A stretch of 64,000 bases of DNA from Woeseiaceae bacterium (GTDB lineage: Bacteria > Pseudomonadota > Gammaproteobacteria > Steroidobacterales > Woeseiaceae), in the NCBI GenBank assembly GCA_028289545.1, contig JANQPG010000023.1, positions 31,505 to 95,504 of the forward strand. The letters run 5' to 3'. The translations under genes were made by a program, and so were the position numbers. Below are positions 15,693 through 25,796 of the stretch, piece after piece (the first letter of the stretch is position 1; every line of letters begins with the position of its first letter). The notes under the pieces are model-generated. The model worked only from the letters and a program-made list of their open reading frames with translations. It did not search any database and was not told the DNA's origin.

Positions 15693-17125
15693 CCGCGAAC
15701 GTCAGAGGTCATTGCCGGCGTAAACACGCGCTCGCTTTGCCAGCGCTCCGCCAGATGTTCGATGCCTTCAATTACGCCGACCTGCAGTGCAGCCAGTGAC
15801 GCCGCGCCGAGCACGGTCGACTCGATGTTGACGGGGCGCTCGACCGGCGTGTCCAGCACGCCGGCCAGAAACTCGAGGAACCAATCGTTGGCGGCCATGC
15901 CGCCGTCGACCCGCACGACAGCCGGGCTAATGCCGTCCTCGCGCATCGCAACGACCAGGTCGTGAGTCTGGAACGCAATGGCTTGCAGCGTGGCGGTTAC
16001 GATCGTTTCGCGGCTGCTGCCGCGGGACAGGCCGACGATCGCGCCCCGGGCGTGCGGATCCCAGTACGGCGCACCCAGGCCGGCAAATGCCGGCACGACG
16101 TACACGTCGTCCACGATGCCGGTTGCGCGCGCAATCGCTTCCGACTCGGGTGCGGTCTCGATCATGCGCAATTCGTCACGCAGCCACTGCATGGCGGAGC
16201 CCGCGACAAACACGCTGCCCTCGAGACCGTAAGTCACCTGGCCGTCGAGATCGCTCGCGATGGTCGTGAGCAGCTGATTACCCGACTTCAACGCCTCGCC
16301 GCCCGTGTTCGCAATCATGAAGCAGCCCGTGCCGTAGGTGCTCTTGGTCATGCCGTGCTCGAAACCGGCCTGCCCGATGAGCGCGGCCTGCTGATCACCC
16401 GCAATGCCGCCGATGGGCGTTCCGTCCTGCAGAAACTCGACTCGAGTTTCGGCGAAATCGGAAGCGCAAGGCCGAACCTCGGGCAGCAGCGCCTTCGGTA
16501 TGTCGAACAGCCTCAGGAGCTCGTCGTCCCAGCACCGCTCGTGAATGTTATAGAGCATCGTGCGCGAAGCGTTGGTTGCGTCCGTCACGTGGGCATGGCC
16601 CGCCGACAGTCGCCACACGAGGAACGTATCGATCGTGCCGAAGGCAAGCTCGCCACGGCTCGCGCGTTCCCGCGCGCCCTCGACATGGTCGAGCAGCCAC
16701 TTGAGCTTGGTGGCGGAAAAATACGGGTCGAGGCGCAGTCCGGTTTTGTCGATGACCTTCTTTTCGTAACCCTCGCGGCGCAGCGATTCACAGTATTTCG
16801 CCGTGCGGCGATCCTGCCAGACAATCGCGTTCGCCAGCGGCCGGCCCGTTTTGCGATCCCACAGCACCGTCGTTTCCCGCTGGTTGGTGATGCCGATCGC
16901 CGTGACCGCAGCCGGCTCGACGCGGGCCTTCGCAAGCGCCTCTGACGTGACCGCCGTGACGGATGCCCAGATGGCCTCGGGATCGTGCTCGACCCAGCCC
17001 GAGCTGGGATAAATCTGCGCAAATTCCTGCTGCGCCGATTCGATCGGCTCGAGCGTGCGATCAAACACCACGGCGCGGCTGCTGCTCGTCCCCTGGTCGA
17101 TGGCCAGTATGACTCTGTCGTTCAT
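15638..17125 (-). CDS. glpK: Glycerol kinase
   Basis: A 495-residue FGGY-family kinase of normal length. The first motif is ILAIDQGTSSSRAVVFD; ITNQRETTVLWD, LAFGTIDTFLVWRL and YGLEGSVFVAG are also typical of GlpK. It makes sn-glycerol-3-phosphate from glycerol and ATP in the cytoplasm. ATG 17125 overlaps the thioesterase stop by one base (TGATG), so the longer track frame starting at 17308 is rejected. No glpF or glpD is adjacent; instead it is coupled to a thioesterase and acetoacetyl-CoA synthetase. Glycerol freed by lipid turnover would be a fitting substrate given the neighbouring region, but that is inference. Confidence 0.95.
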   Translation of the reverse strand: MNDRVILAIDQGTSSSRAVVFDRTLEPIESAQQEFAQIYPSSGWVEHDPEAIWASVTAVTSEALAKARVEPAAVTAIGITNQRETTVLWDRKTGRPLANAIVWQDRRTAKYCESLRREGYEKKVIDKTGLRLDPYFSATKLKWLLDHVEGARERASRGELAFGTIDTFLVWRLSAGHAHVTDATNASRTMLYNIHERCWDDELLRLFDIPKALLPEVRPCASDFAETRVEFLQDGTPIGGIAGDQQAALIGQAGFEHGMTKSTYGTGCFMIANTGGEALKSGNQLLTTIASDLDGQVTYGLEGSVFVAGSAMQWLRDELRMIETAPESEAIARATGIVDDVYVVPAFAGLGAPYWDPHARGAIVGLSRGSSRETIVTATLQAIAFQTHDLVVAMREDGISPAVVRVDGGMAANDWFLEFLAGVLDTPVERPVNIESTVLGAASLAALQVGVIEGIEHLAERWQSERVFTPAMTSDVRGQLLAGWSDAVSRTRGAR

Positions 17126-17645
17126 CAATGTTCTCCGTAGGGACTGATCCCCGTGTACAGCGGCTCGCGAATCCGCATGCGCCGACCCGCTTCCGACGGC
17201 GCGTCGCCGCGAGGAAGCTCGGCCGAGAAAACCGCGATCTTGTCGAGGACGGACTTGGGCCAGGGCGAAACCTTGCGCTGCCTGAGGTCGACATGCAGGT
17301 TCATCCACTCGCAGGTGGCGGCGAGCCTCGAGTCTTCGGCTCGGAACATGCGTTGAAACTGGTGCAGGCGTTTCTCGTCGTAGGCCAGTACCTGGGTCGT
17401 AATCACGAACTCGTCATCGAGCGCCAACTCGGACTGATAGGTCACGTGACTCTCGACCGCGAAGGTCGATCCGTGAGTCCTCGCGATGCTCTCTTCGGTA
17501 ATGCCGAAACGACTCCATAGCGCATCGACGGCAAGGTCGAACGCGAGCAGGTAATAGGCAACGTTCATGTGCCGATTCACGTCGATCCAGTCGCTGACGA
17601 CGGAACCTCGGTACACCTCCGTGCCGGGCAGATCGGGACTCCCCG

Positions 17646-17649
<4 letters not shown>
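17125..17649 (-). CDS. Hotdog-fold acyl-CoA thioesterase
   Basis: A 174-residue 4HBT/FatA-like hotdog protein with the typical DVNRHMNVAYYLLAFDLAVD active-site helix and a second strand region with FAVESHVTYQSEL. Such enzymes hydrolyse acyl-CoA (or acyl-ACP) esters. Its start overlaps the acetoacetyl-CoA synthetase stop by four bases and its stop overlaps the glpK start, so the three genes form a tightly coupled unit. It may release CoA from a C4 or medium-chain intermediate; substrate specificity cannot be inferred. Confidence 0.82.
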
Positions 17650-19577
<1,928 letters not shown>

Positions 19578-19697
19578 TGAGCCCCCGCGCAATGAACCCC
19601 TGTGGCCGAACGCCAGCTCTGCACTTGCCGCGTTCGAGTTGAGTTTGTCGCGCCATACCGGTATGACGGGCTTATGGTCGCCGCCAAACGCCGCACA

Positions 19698-20687
19698 ATG
19701 CAAGCCATCAGGATCTCCGAGCCGGGCGGGCCGCGGGTGCTCGAGCCGGTTCGCGTTGCCGTCCCGGAACCCGGAGATGGCGAAGTACTGATCCAGGTTG
19801 CCGCGGCCGGGGTCAATCGTCCCGACATTCTGCAGCGCGAAGGCCGCTATCCGCTGCCGCCGGACGCAAGCCCGCTGCCGGGCCTCGAAGTCGCCGGCAC
19901 AGTTGCCGGGCTCGGCAAAGGTGTGGACGGCTGGGAGGTCGGCGACCGGGTCATGGCGCTGACCCACGGCGGCGGTTACGCCGAGTTTGCGGTCGCCAAT
20001 GCCGGTCATTGCTTGCCCGTGCCAAAACGCCTGTCGCTCAGCGAAGCCGCCGGACTTCCGGAGACCGGTTTTACGGTGACCTACAACGTGTTCATGCAGG
20101 CGCGGTTTCGCGAGGGCGAAACGCTGCTGGTTCACGGCGGCTCGAGCGGCATCGGCACGACCGCCATCCAGTTGGCCAAGCACAGCGGCGGTCGCGTCGT
20201 CACGACCGCCGGCAGCGCCGACAAATGCGCTTTCTGCGAGCGGATCGGCGCCGATCTCGCCGCGAACTACCGGAGCGGCGACTGGGCGGCCGATATCGCG
20301 GCGTTTCTCGGCGGCGCGCGAGTCGATGTTGTGCTCGACATGGTTGCCGGCAGTTACCTTGGGAAAAACCTGTCGCTGATGGCCCGCGACGGCCGCTATG
20401 CGCTCATTGCGTTCCTGGGCGGTGATACGACCGAGATCAATCTGCGCCCCATCGTCGGCAAACGCATAACCCTCACCGGATCGACGCTGCGCCCGCAGAT
20501 TGTTGCGGAAAAGACGGCCATTCGCGATCGGTATGCGGAACTGGCGCTGCCGATGCTTGAATCCGGCAAAATGGAACCCATTATCGATAGGGAGTTTGCG
20601 CTTGACGACGCGCGAAGCGCGCACGAATACATGGAATCGGGAAAGCACATGGGAAAAATTGTGCTGACCACTGCATTCAGTCGTTGA
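19698..20687 (+). CDS. NAD(P)H:quinone oxidoreductase, PIG3-type MDR family
   Basis: A 329-residue zinc-independent medium-chain dehydrogenase. The N-terminus MQAIRISEPGGPRVL matches the usual start of the family, so I use ATG 19698; 19674 is a possible alternative and 19602 is too long. A Rossmann motif, LLVHGGSSGIGTTAIQLAKHSGG, binds NADPH. AANYRSGDWAADI and LDMVAGSYLGKNL follow the PIG3/QorA pattern. It is divergent from the AACS gene and followed 43 bp later by the thioredoxin-fold gene, probably in one unit with an oxidative or electrophile stress role. Confidence 0.9.
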   Translation: MQAIRISEPGGPRVLEPVRVAVPEPGDGEVLIQVAAAGVNRPDILQREGRYPLPPDASPLPGLEVAGTVAGLGKGVDGWEVGDRVMALTHGGGYAEFAVANAGHCLPVPKRLSLSEAAGLPETGFTVTYNVFMQARFREGETLLVHGGSSGIGTTAIQLAKHSGGRVVTTAGSADKCAFCERIGADLAANYRSGDWAADIAAFLGGARVDVVLDMVAGSYLGKNLSLMARDGRYALIAFLGGDTTEINLRPIVGKRITLTGSTLRPQIVAEKTAIRDRYAELALPMLESGKMEPIIDREFALDDARSAHEYMESGKHMGKIVLTTAFSR

Positions 20688-20730
20688 GCATGATCGCCGC
20701 GACATCGGCAAAACAACAGGCACTAACAGC

Positions 20731-21318
20731 ATGACCGATATTGCCATTTATATTGTTGCAGTTCTGCTCGTCGCCGCCGCCGCGGCGTTGGGCTGGTGGT
20801 ACTGGCAGCGCGGCGGACGCAAAGCCCCGGACGCACTGACGCCGGGTAAGCCCCTGCCGCTATTCATCGTCTACGACGAGCAAGGCAACAAACTCGACTC
20901 CAGCAGTCTTGAGGGGGCGCCGGCGGTCGTGCTCTTCGTCAGGGGCGGCTGGTGTCCGTTCTGCAGTTCGCAGGTCAAAGACCTGACGAGCTACTACAAG
21001 GAAATCACGACGCTGGGTGCGCGCCTGATTCTCGTCACGCCTCAACCGCTGGACACGACGCGCCGAGTGGCGGACATTTTCGAGGTCGACTTCGACTTCT
21101 GGCTGGACCGTAACCTGTCGGCCGCTCGCGCGCTCGGTCTCCTGCACTCGGGCGCGGTGCCGGGGAAGTTCCAGGATGCTTTCGGCCAGGACACCATTTG
21201 GCCCACGGCGCTGGTGGTTGACGCAGCCGGGGTCATACGCCGCACCGAGCTTTCAAAACGTATTGTGGATCGGCCCAATCCGAAGATGTTGCTGGGCGCA
21301 CTCAAGAGCGCAATCTGA
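20731..21318 (+). CDS. Membrane-anchored thioredoxin-fold (AhpC/TSA-like) protein
   Basis: A 195-residue protein with an N-terminal helix (AIYIVAVLLVAAAAALGWWYW) and a periplasmic or cytoplasmic thioredoxin-fold domain. The FVRGGWCPFCSSQV motif gives a CPFC redox pair; ILVTPQPLD and IWPTALVVDAAGVI follow the redoxin topology. The Cys-Pro-x-Cys pair suggests disulfide exchange or peroxidase activity. Which side of the membrane the domain faces depends on whether the helix is cleaved, and no clear cleavage site is visible. It is downstream of the quinone oxidoreductase gene. Confidence 0.8.
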   Translation: MTDIAIYIVAVLLVAAAAALGWWYWQRGGRKAPDALTPGKPLPLFIVYDEQGNKLDSSSLEGAPAVVLFVRGGWCPFCSSQVKDLTSYYKEITTLGARLILVTPQPLDTTRRVADIFEVDFDFWLDRNLSAARALGLLHSGAVPGKFQDAFGQDTIWPTALVVDAAGVIRRTELSKRIVDRPNPKMLLGALKSAI

Positions 21319-21344
21319 CGGCGCCTACCTGATCGATGCGCCGC

Positions 21345-21731
21345 TCAGGCGGTTTTGTCGGCCCGCTCCAGCGGATGCGGAAACATATCCGACTCGTCTT
21401 CACCTTCCCGGGGCGCCAGGCAGCGGAAGTCCTTCTCGATCAGGAGGGTCAGCACTTCGCCTTCGTCGAGTCGCTGCTCTCCGCTCATCGATACCTGCTC
21501 GCTGCTGGCCCAGGCCAGCACGGCTGTTTCCGGCACTCTGATAGTCAAACGATGCTCCGAGAAGTACGCCGCGGGCGCGACGCTCGCCGGGCTGCTTTCG
21601 ATCTCGTAATGCAGTTTGCGCCCGCCCGGAAACGCCGTACTGGCGGTCACCAGGCCCTGGCGGTTGAGCGTATCGACCTCGGCCTGGGTCAGACGCAGTC
21701 GGAGGCTGTTGTCGCGAATTCGAAGTTTCAT
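21345..21731 (-). CDS. Conserved protein, DUF7009-like
   Basis: A 128-residue protein starting MKLRIRDNSLRLRLTQAEVD. The track start at 21782 adds 17 residues with no homology feel, so I use ATG 21731. The N-terminal beta-rich opening is typical of a small conserved family of unknown function (I recall it as DUF7009). The later part contains HYEIESS and LTLLIEKDFRCL. It is soluble, without signal or membrane segment. It is convergent with the thioredoxin-fold gene and divergent from TauE/SafE. No function is proposed. Confidence 0.7.
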   Translation of the reverse strand: MKLRIRDNSLRLRLTQAEVDTLNRQGLVTASTAFPGGRKLHYEIESSPASVAPAAYFSEHRLTIRVPETAVLAWASSEQVSMSGEQRLDEGEVLTLLIEKDFRCLAPREGEDESDMFPHPLERADKTA

Positions 21732-21895
21732 GCGCAAAAACTCAAAATGGACGGTCTTATCGGTTTGCTGCCCGCGCAGCACTCAGAACATGAGAACTCA
21801 TTAGAGCACGAAAATTCCCACCGCGGCAGGCGGCAGCCGTTCCGAACCGCCCGCAGCCATGAGCAACGGCAGGGGCGAAACAGTAGACTGCCGCG

Positions 21896-22663
21896 ATGCT
21901 GATCACCGATCCCTGGTTCTATGCCGCCGCGATCCCGGCTGTGCTCCTGTTCGGTATCGCGAAGGGCGGCTTCGGCGGCGGACCCGGCGCGGCTGCCGTG
22001 CCGTTGATGGCGCTGGTTGTGTCACCCGTGCAGGCGGCCGCAATCCTGCTGCCCATTCTGTGCCTCATGGACCTGGTGACGCTGTGGGCCTACCGGGGCC
22101 GCTGGCAACTCGACGAACTCAAAGCGCTGTTGCCCGCGTCGCTGCTGGGTATCGCCATCGGCACGGCACTGTTCGGTTTCATGAGCCCCGACGTCGTTCG
22201 CCTCTGCGTCGGTCTGGTCGCCATACTCTTTACGGGTCATTACTGGCTGAACCGACTGCGCCCAACCCGCGAGGAGCCCGCACACTGGCCGCACGCCGCT
22301 GCGTGGCCCGCCGGCGCCACGGCGGGGTTCACGAGCTTCATCGCGCACGCGGGCGGACCGCCGCTAAACATGTACATGCTGAGAAGGCCCCTGGACCGCA
22401 CCCGTTTTGTCGCCACGACCGCCGTGTTCTTTGCGCTCGTGAACTACACCAAGCTGATTCCCTACGCGTGGCTCGGACAGTTCTCGGCCGAGAACCTCAA
22501 GACTTCCGCCGCTCTGGCCGTGTTCGCGCCTGCCGGCGTTTACCTCGGCGTGTGGCTGCACCGACGAGTATCGGACCGGGCGTTTTTTGCGGTGGTGTAC
22601 GTGTTCCTGCTGCTCGTCGGGCTCCGGCTCACGAGCCAGGCACTCGCCGGTTTGAGCGCTTGA
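21896..22663 (+). CDS. TauE/SafE-family membrane transporter
   Basis: A 255-residue polytopic membrane protein with about eight helices. The first half has the family GxAKGxxGGGPG signature (FGIAKGGFGGGPGAAAVP), and the second half its repeat, AGFTSFIAHAGGPPLNMYML. Members export sulfite, sulfoacetate or other small anions, usually by proton coupling. There is no sulfur gene beside it, so the substrate is open. The start at ATG 21896 has only a weak ribosome site. Confidence 0.9.
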   Translation: MLITDPWFYAAAIPAVLLFGIAKGGFGGGPGAAAVPLMALVVSPVQAAAILLPILCLMDLVTLWAYRGRWQLDELKALLPASLLGIAIGTALFGFMSPDVVRLCVGLVAILFTGHYWLNRLRPTREEPAHWPHAAAWPAGATAGFTSFIAHAGGPPLNMYMLRRPLDRTRFVATTAVFFALVNYTKLIPYAWLGQFSAENLKTSAALAVFAPAGVYLGVWLHRRVSDRAFFAVVYVFLLLVGLRLTSQALAGLSA

Positions 22664-22946
22664 GAAAGCCTCAAGACACACGTCCTGTTTTGGCACACGA
22701 TCGTTGCGCGCAATTCTTGCGCACGCACGTGCGGGCCTGGTCAGCGCGCTAGCCTGCCCTCTGTTAACGGCTGTGCCGCGGCCGGGCACCCGCATACGCC
22801 AGCCCGTTGCGCCCGGCGAGCCCCGGGCGACAAGGGAGGAACAATCTGTCAGACATCGTAACGTTGCCGCGAACCCAAGCCGTTACGACAACGCCGATGT
22901 TTCCGCGCGCAGCCCCAGACGGCGCGCGCAAGCGACCCGTCGACGC
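22664..22946. other. Intergenic region with two inverted repeats
   Basis: No gene is supported between the convergent TauE/SafE and cold-shock genes. It holds a perfect 7-bp hairpin, CGCCCGG...CCGGGCG (22810-22829), and an 8-bp inverted pair, TCGTAACG/CGTTACGA, with a 17-bp spacer (22856-22888). Neither has a T-tract. Confidence 0.4.
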
Positions 22947-23159
22947 CTATTCCGCGATGACGTTCTCGGCTTGAGGGCCCTTCTGGCCCTGGGTCACTTC
23001 CATCGTGACCTTCTGCCCCTCTTTAAGGGACTTGAAACCTTCCATAACAATCGCGCTGTGATGAACGAAGACATCCTTGCCGTCCTCGCGTTCGATAAAA
23101 CCGAACCCTTTGTCATCGTTGAACCATTTTACGGTTCCAGTAACTCTTTCTTCAGACAT
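22947..23159 (-). CDS. Cold-shock domain protein (CspA family)
   Basis: A 70-residue single OB-fold protein with both RNA-binding motifs: KGFGFIE (RNP1) and VFVHHSA (RNP2), beginning [14 protein letters not shown]. The longer track start at 23222 is not needed. It acts as an RNA chaperone that melts mRNA structure. The ~200-bp gap upstream with a perfect hairpin suggests a long structured leader. The gene is monocistronic by layout. Confidence 0.96.
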   Translation of the reverse strand: MSEERVTGTVKWFNDDKGFGFIEREDGKDVFVHHSAIVMEGFKSLKEGQKVTMEVTQGQKGPQAENVIAE

Positions 23160-23222
23160 AACAACCTCAAAGACACCAGCCGGGCCGCCGAACGAATGAC
23201 CAGCGTTCACCGGAAGCACCAT

Positions 23223-23255
23223 CCTACTCGCAAATGGGCGGCCTCGCCCAGTAGG
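23223..23255 (-). promoter_or_regulatory. Hairpin in the likely 5' leader of the cold-shock gene
   Basis: TGGGCG-AGGC-CGCCCA forms a perfect 6-bp stem, enclosed by an outer CCTAC/GTAGG pairing. It lies 64-96 bases before the csp start codon. Long structured leaders are known from cspA-type mRNAs, where folding changes with temperature; the same role here is inference. Confidence 0.45.
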
Positions 23256-23367
23256 TAGAAGTGCGACTATGCGGATGAAATGTTACAGATCGAATAAAGC
23301 CTGATTTCCAAGGCGCTTTGCTTGAGGTCATTTTAGACCGAATATAAATATTTCTCCGGAAACTACG

Positions 23368-24573
23368 CTATTTGTCGGAAAATCGCGCAAATGAGGAGCC
23401 GGACTTCCGAACGCGATGCTGTACATATCGTCGCCCCAGCTTGCCGACGTCGTTGCAGCCGGCAAGCGCCAGCGTTCGCTCGAACTCGGCGCGCAGCAGT
23501 TTGAGCGCATGACGCACGCCCGCTTCGCCGCCGGCCGCCAGACCGTAAAGGTAGCCGCGCCCGATACTACAAACGTTTGCACCCAGTGCGAGCGCCTTGA
23601 CGATGTGGTTGCCGCGGCGGATGCCTCCGTCGCAAATGATCTCGAGGCGGTCACCGAGTGCGTCCGCAACGGCGGGAATACAGTCCACGGGCGCCGGCGA
23701 GGATTCGAGCTGGCGTCCGCCGTGATTGGAGATCATGACCGCCGTAGCGCCGGCATCGGCTGCCTTGCGGCAATCGTCCACGGTCTGAACGCCCTTTACG
23801 ACCAGCGGTCCACCCCAACGGCTCGCCAGCCAGTCGACGTCTTTCCAGGTGAGCGAACGCTCGAGTTCGTTGTCGATGAAGTCGCGGATGCTCCGGTTGA
23901 CGTCGGCCTCGTAGGCGCCGTTACTCGTAATGTTGACCATCTCGAGGTCGTTGCCCAGGACCGCGCGGTACAGCCAGCCCGGATGCTTGAGGAAGCTCGC
24001 GATCTGCCTGATCCGGCTGCGCGGGGTCGGACTGTTTGGACCTTGCGCAAAACCGTAGACGAAGTCGCGCTCGCGGTTGCCGGCAACCGGAGTATCGACG
24101 GTCAGGCAAAGCGCAACGTAACCGCTGGCTTTGCAGCGCTCGATGAAGTTCTCGGTCATGCCGCGGTCGCGGAACATGTAGAGCTGGAACATCTTCGGGC
24201 AATCCGCGGCGGCCGCGGCGGCTTCGATGGTCGTGGTGCCGAGCGTCGAGAGGCTGTATAGCGTGCCGAATTCGGCCGCCTGCCGAACCACGGCCGGCTC
24301 GCCGTCCGCATGAAACAGCCTGGACGCCCCGGTTGGCGACAGGATTACCGGCCAGTCCAGCGCCTGCCCGAACAGGCGGGTACCCGTCGCAAGCCGGGAA
24401 ACGTCGGACAGCTGCGTCGGCAACAGCTCGTAGTCGTCGTACGCGCTCGTGTTCCGGTCGAGCGTCAATTCGTCATCCGCGCCGCCGTCAAGGTAGTGAA
24501 AAACCGGCTCGGGCAGCCGGCGTTTCGCGACGGCCCGCAGGTCGGCGATGTTATTGCTCTTTGAAAGTTGCAT
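23368..24573 (-). CDS. FMN-dependent alpha-hydroxy-acid oxidase/dehydrogenase (LldD/GOX family)
   Basis: A 401-residue flavoenzyme with a TIM-barrel family pattern. N-terminal FHYLDGGADDELTL, VILSPTGASRLFH, MFQLYMFRDR and LCLTVDTPVAGNRERD are typical. The catalytic-base segment MISNHGGRQLESSPAPVD contains the conserved His and Arg, and IICDGGIRRGNHIVKALALGA binds FMN phosphate. Substrates in the family include L-lactate, glycolate and mandelate. It stands alone, divergent from ctaA, so I cannot choose between them. It is a peripheral membrane protein if it feeds electrons to quinone as LldD does. Confidence 0.9.
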   Translation of the reverse strand: MQLSKSNNIADLRAVAKRRLPEPVFHYLDGGADDELTLDRNTSAYDDYELLPTQLSDVSRLATGTRLFGQALDWPVILSPTGASRLFHADGEPAVVRQAAEFGTLYSLSTLGTTTIEAAAAAADCPKMFQLYMFRDRGMTENFIERCKASGYVALCLTVDTPVAGNRERDFVYGFAQGPNSPTPRSRIRQIASFLKHPGWLYRAVLGNDLEMVNITSNGAYEADVNRSIRDFIDNELERSLTWKDVDWLASRWGGPLVVKGVQTVDDCRKAADAGATAVMISNHGGRQLESSPAPVDCIPAVADALGDRLEIICDGGIRRGNHIVKALALGANVCSIGRGYLYGLAAGGEAGVRHALKLLRAEFERTLALAGCNDVGKLGRRYVQHRVRKSGSSFARFSDK

Positions 24574-24644
24574 TCAGGCAGATTACCATTCTGGTTATTG
24601 AATTGAGGCGCCATCCCGGCGCCGGCCATTCTGCCAGTTTTCCC

Positions 24645-25742
24645 ATGACTATGACTCCGGATGATGCGACACGTAATCGGCGCGTCGCTATTTGGTTGTT
24701 CTCCGTGTGCGCGCTCGTGTTCTGCATGGTCGTGCTCGGAGGCTTCACACGCTTGACGGGCTCCGGCCTGTCGATGACCGACTGGCGCCCCGTTACCGGC
24801 GTACTGCCACCGCTCAGCGAGGCAGCGTGGGCGGAAGAATTTGCCCGCTACCAGCAGTCACCGCAGTTCGACAAAGTGAACTCGCACATGGACGTACACG
24901 CGTTCAAGGGCATATTCTGGCTCGAGTACCTGCACCGTCTGCTCGGCAGGCTGCTGGGTCTCGCGTTTTTTGTACCGTTTGTCGTATTTGCCGTACGCGG
25001 CGACATACGACCGCGCGAGTATCCGAAGTACCTTGCCATGTTTGTGCTCGGTGGACTGCAGGGTTTACTCGGCTGGTACATGGTCAAGAGCGGGCTGGTC
25101 GACATACCGCAAGTCAGCCAGTACCGCCTGACGGCGCACCTCGCCATGGCCTTCTTCGTGTTCGGCTTCATGTTCTGGGTTGCCCTATCGTTGTGGTTCG
25201 GCCACGATCGTCCTGGACGTCACCCGTGGTTCCGGCGCACGGTTGCGCTCGGGTCGCTGCTCGTCGTCACGATACTGTCGGGCGGGTTTGTCGCGGGCCT
25301 CAAGGCAGGCAAGATCTACAACAGCTTCCCGCTCATGGGTGACCGCCTCCTTCCGGAAGGCCTCAATGCCTTGAGTCCCTTCTGGCGCAACGCGTTCGAA
25401 AACGCCGTCACCGTGCAGTTCAACCATCGGCTGCTCGCGCTGACCACGTTTACGCTTATCGTCGTGTACTGGTGGCGCGCACGGCGCGCCGCTTTCCCGC
25501 GGCGGGCAGCCGTTGCCGCGACCGCCATGCTGCACACCGCCGCGCTGCAGGTCGTCCTCGGCATCAGCACGCTGCTCCTGAGCGTGCCGGTACTGCTGGG
25601 CGCATCGCACCAGGCGGTGGCGATGCTGCTGCTCGCCACCGTGCTGTTTCTGGCTCACAGCCTGTCCCGGCAACCGTCGTCGATACCCCTCCCCGACGAC
25701 GGCCGGCAGCCCGTCGCGCAGCCCCCGCTCCGACAAACCTAG
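24645..25742 (+). CDS. ctaA: Heme A synthase (COX15/CtaA)
   Basis: A 365-residue protein with eight membrane helices that oxidises the C8 methyl of heme O for aa3-type cytochrome oxidase. The N-terminal GGFTRLTGSGLSMTDWRPVTG and FWLEYLHRLLGRLLG are strongly conserved; heme-ligand histidines are in EYLHRL, QFNHRLLAL and LGASHQAVAM. I use ATG 24645; the track start at 24333 overlaps the divergent oxidase gene. A terminal oxidase of aa3 type is therefore expected elsewhere in the genome. hemN follows after 54 bp in the same direction. Confidence 0.95.
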   Translation: MTMTPDDATRNRRVAIWLFSVCALVFCMVVLGGFTRLTGSGLSMTDWRPVTGVLPPLSEAAWAEEFARYQQSPQFDKVNSHMDVHAFKGIFWLEYLHRLLGRLLGLAFFVPFVVFAVRGDIRPREYPKYLAMFVLGGLQGLLGWYMVKSGLVDIPQVSQYRLTAHLAMAFFVFGFMFWVALSLWFGHDRPGRHPWFRRTVALGSLLVVTILSGGFVAGLKAGKIYNSFPLMGDRLLPEGLNALSPFWRNAFENAVTVQFNHRLLALTTFTLIVVYWWRARRAAFPRRAAVAATAMLHTAALQVVLGISTLLLSVPVLLGASHQAVAMLLLATVLFLAHSLSRQPSSIPLPDDGRQPVAQPPLRQT

Positions 25743-25796
25743 GGGTACGCACATCTACCCATAGCTTCGGGCGCGTTTTCGCCGGACTATTGGGGG

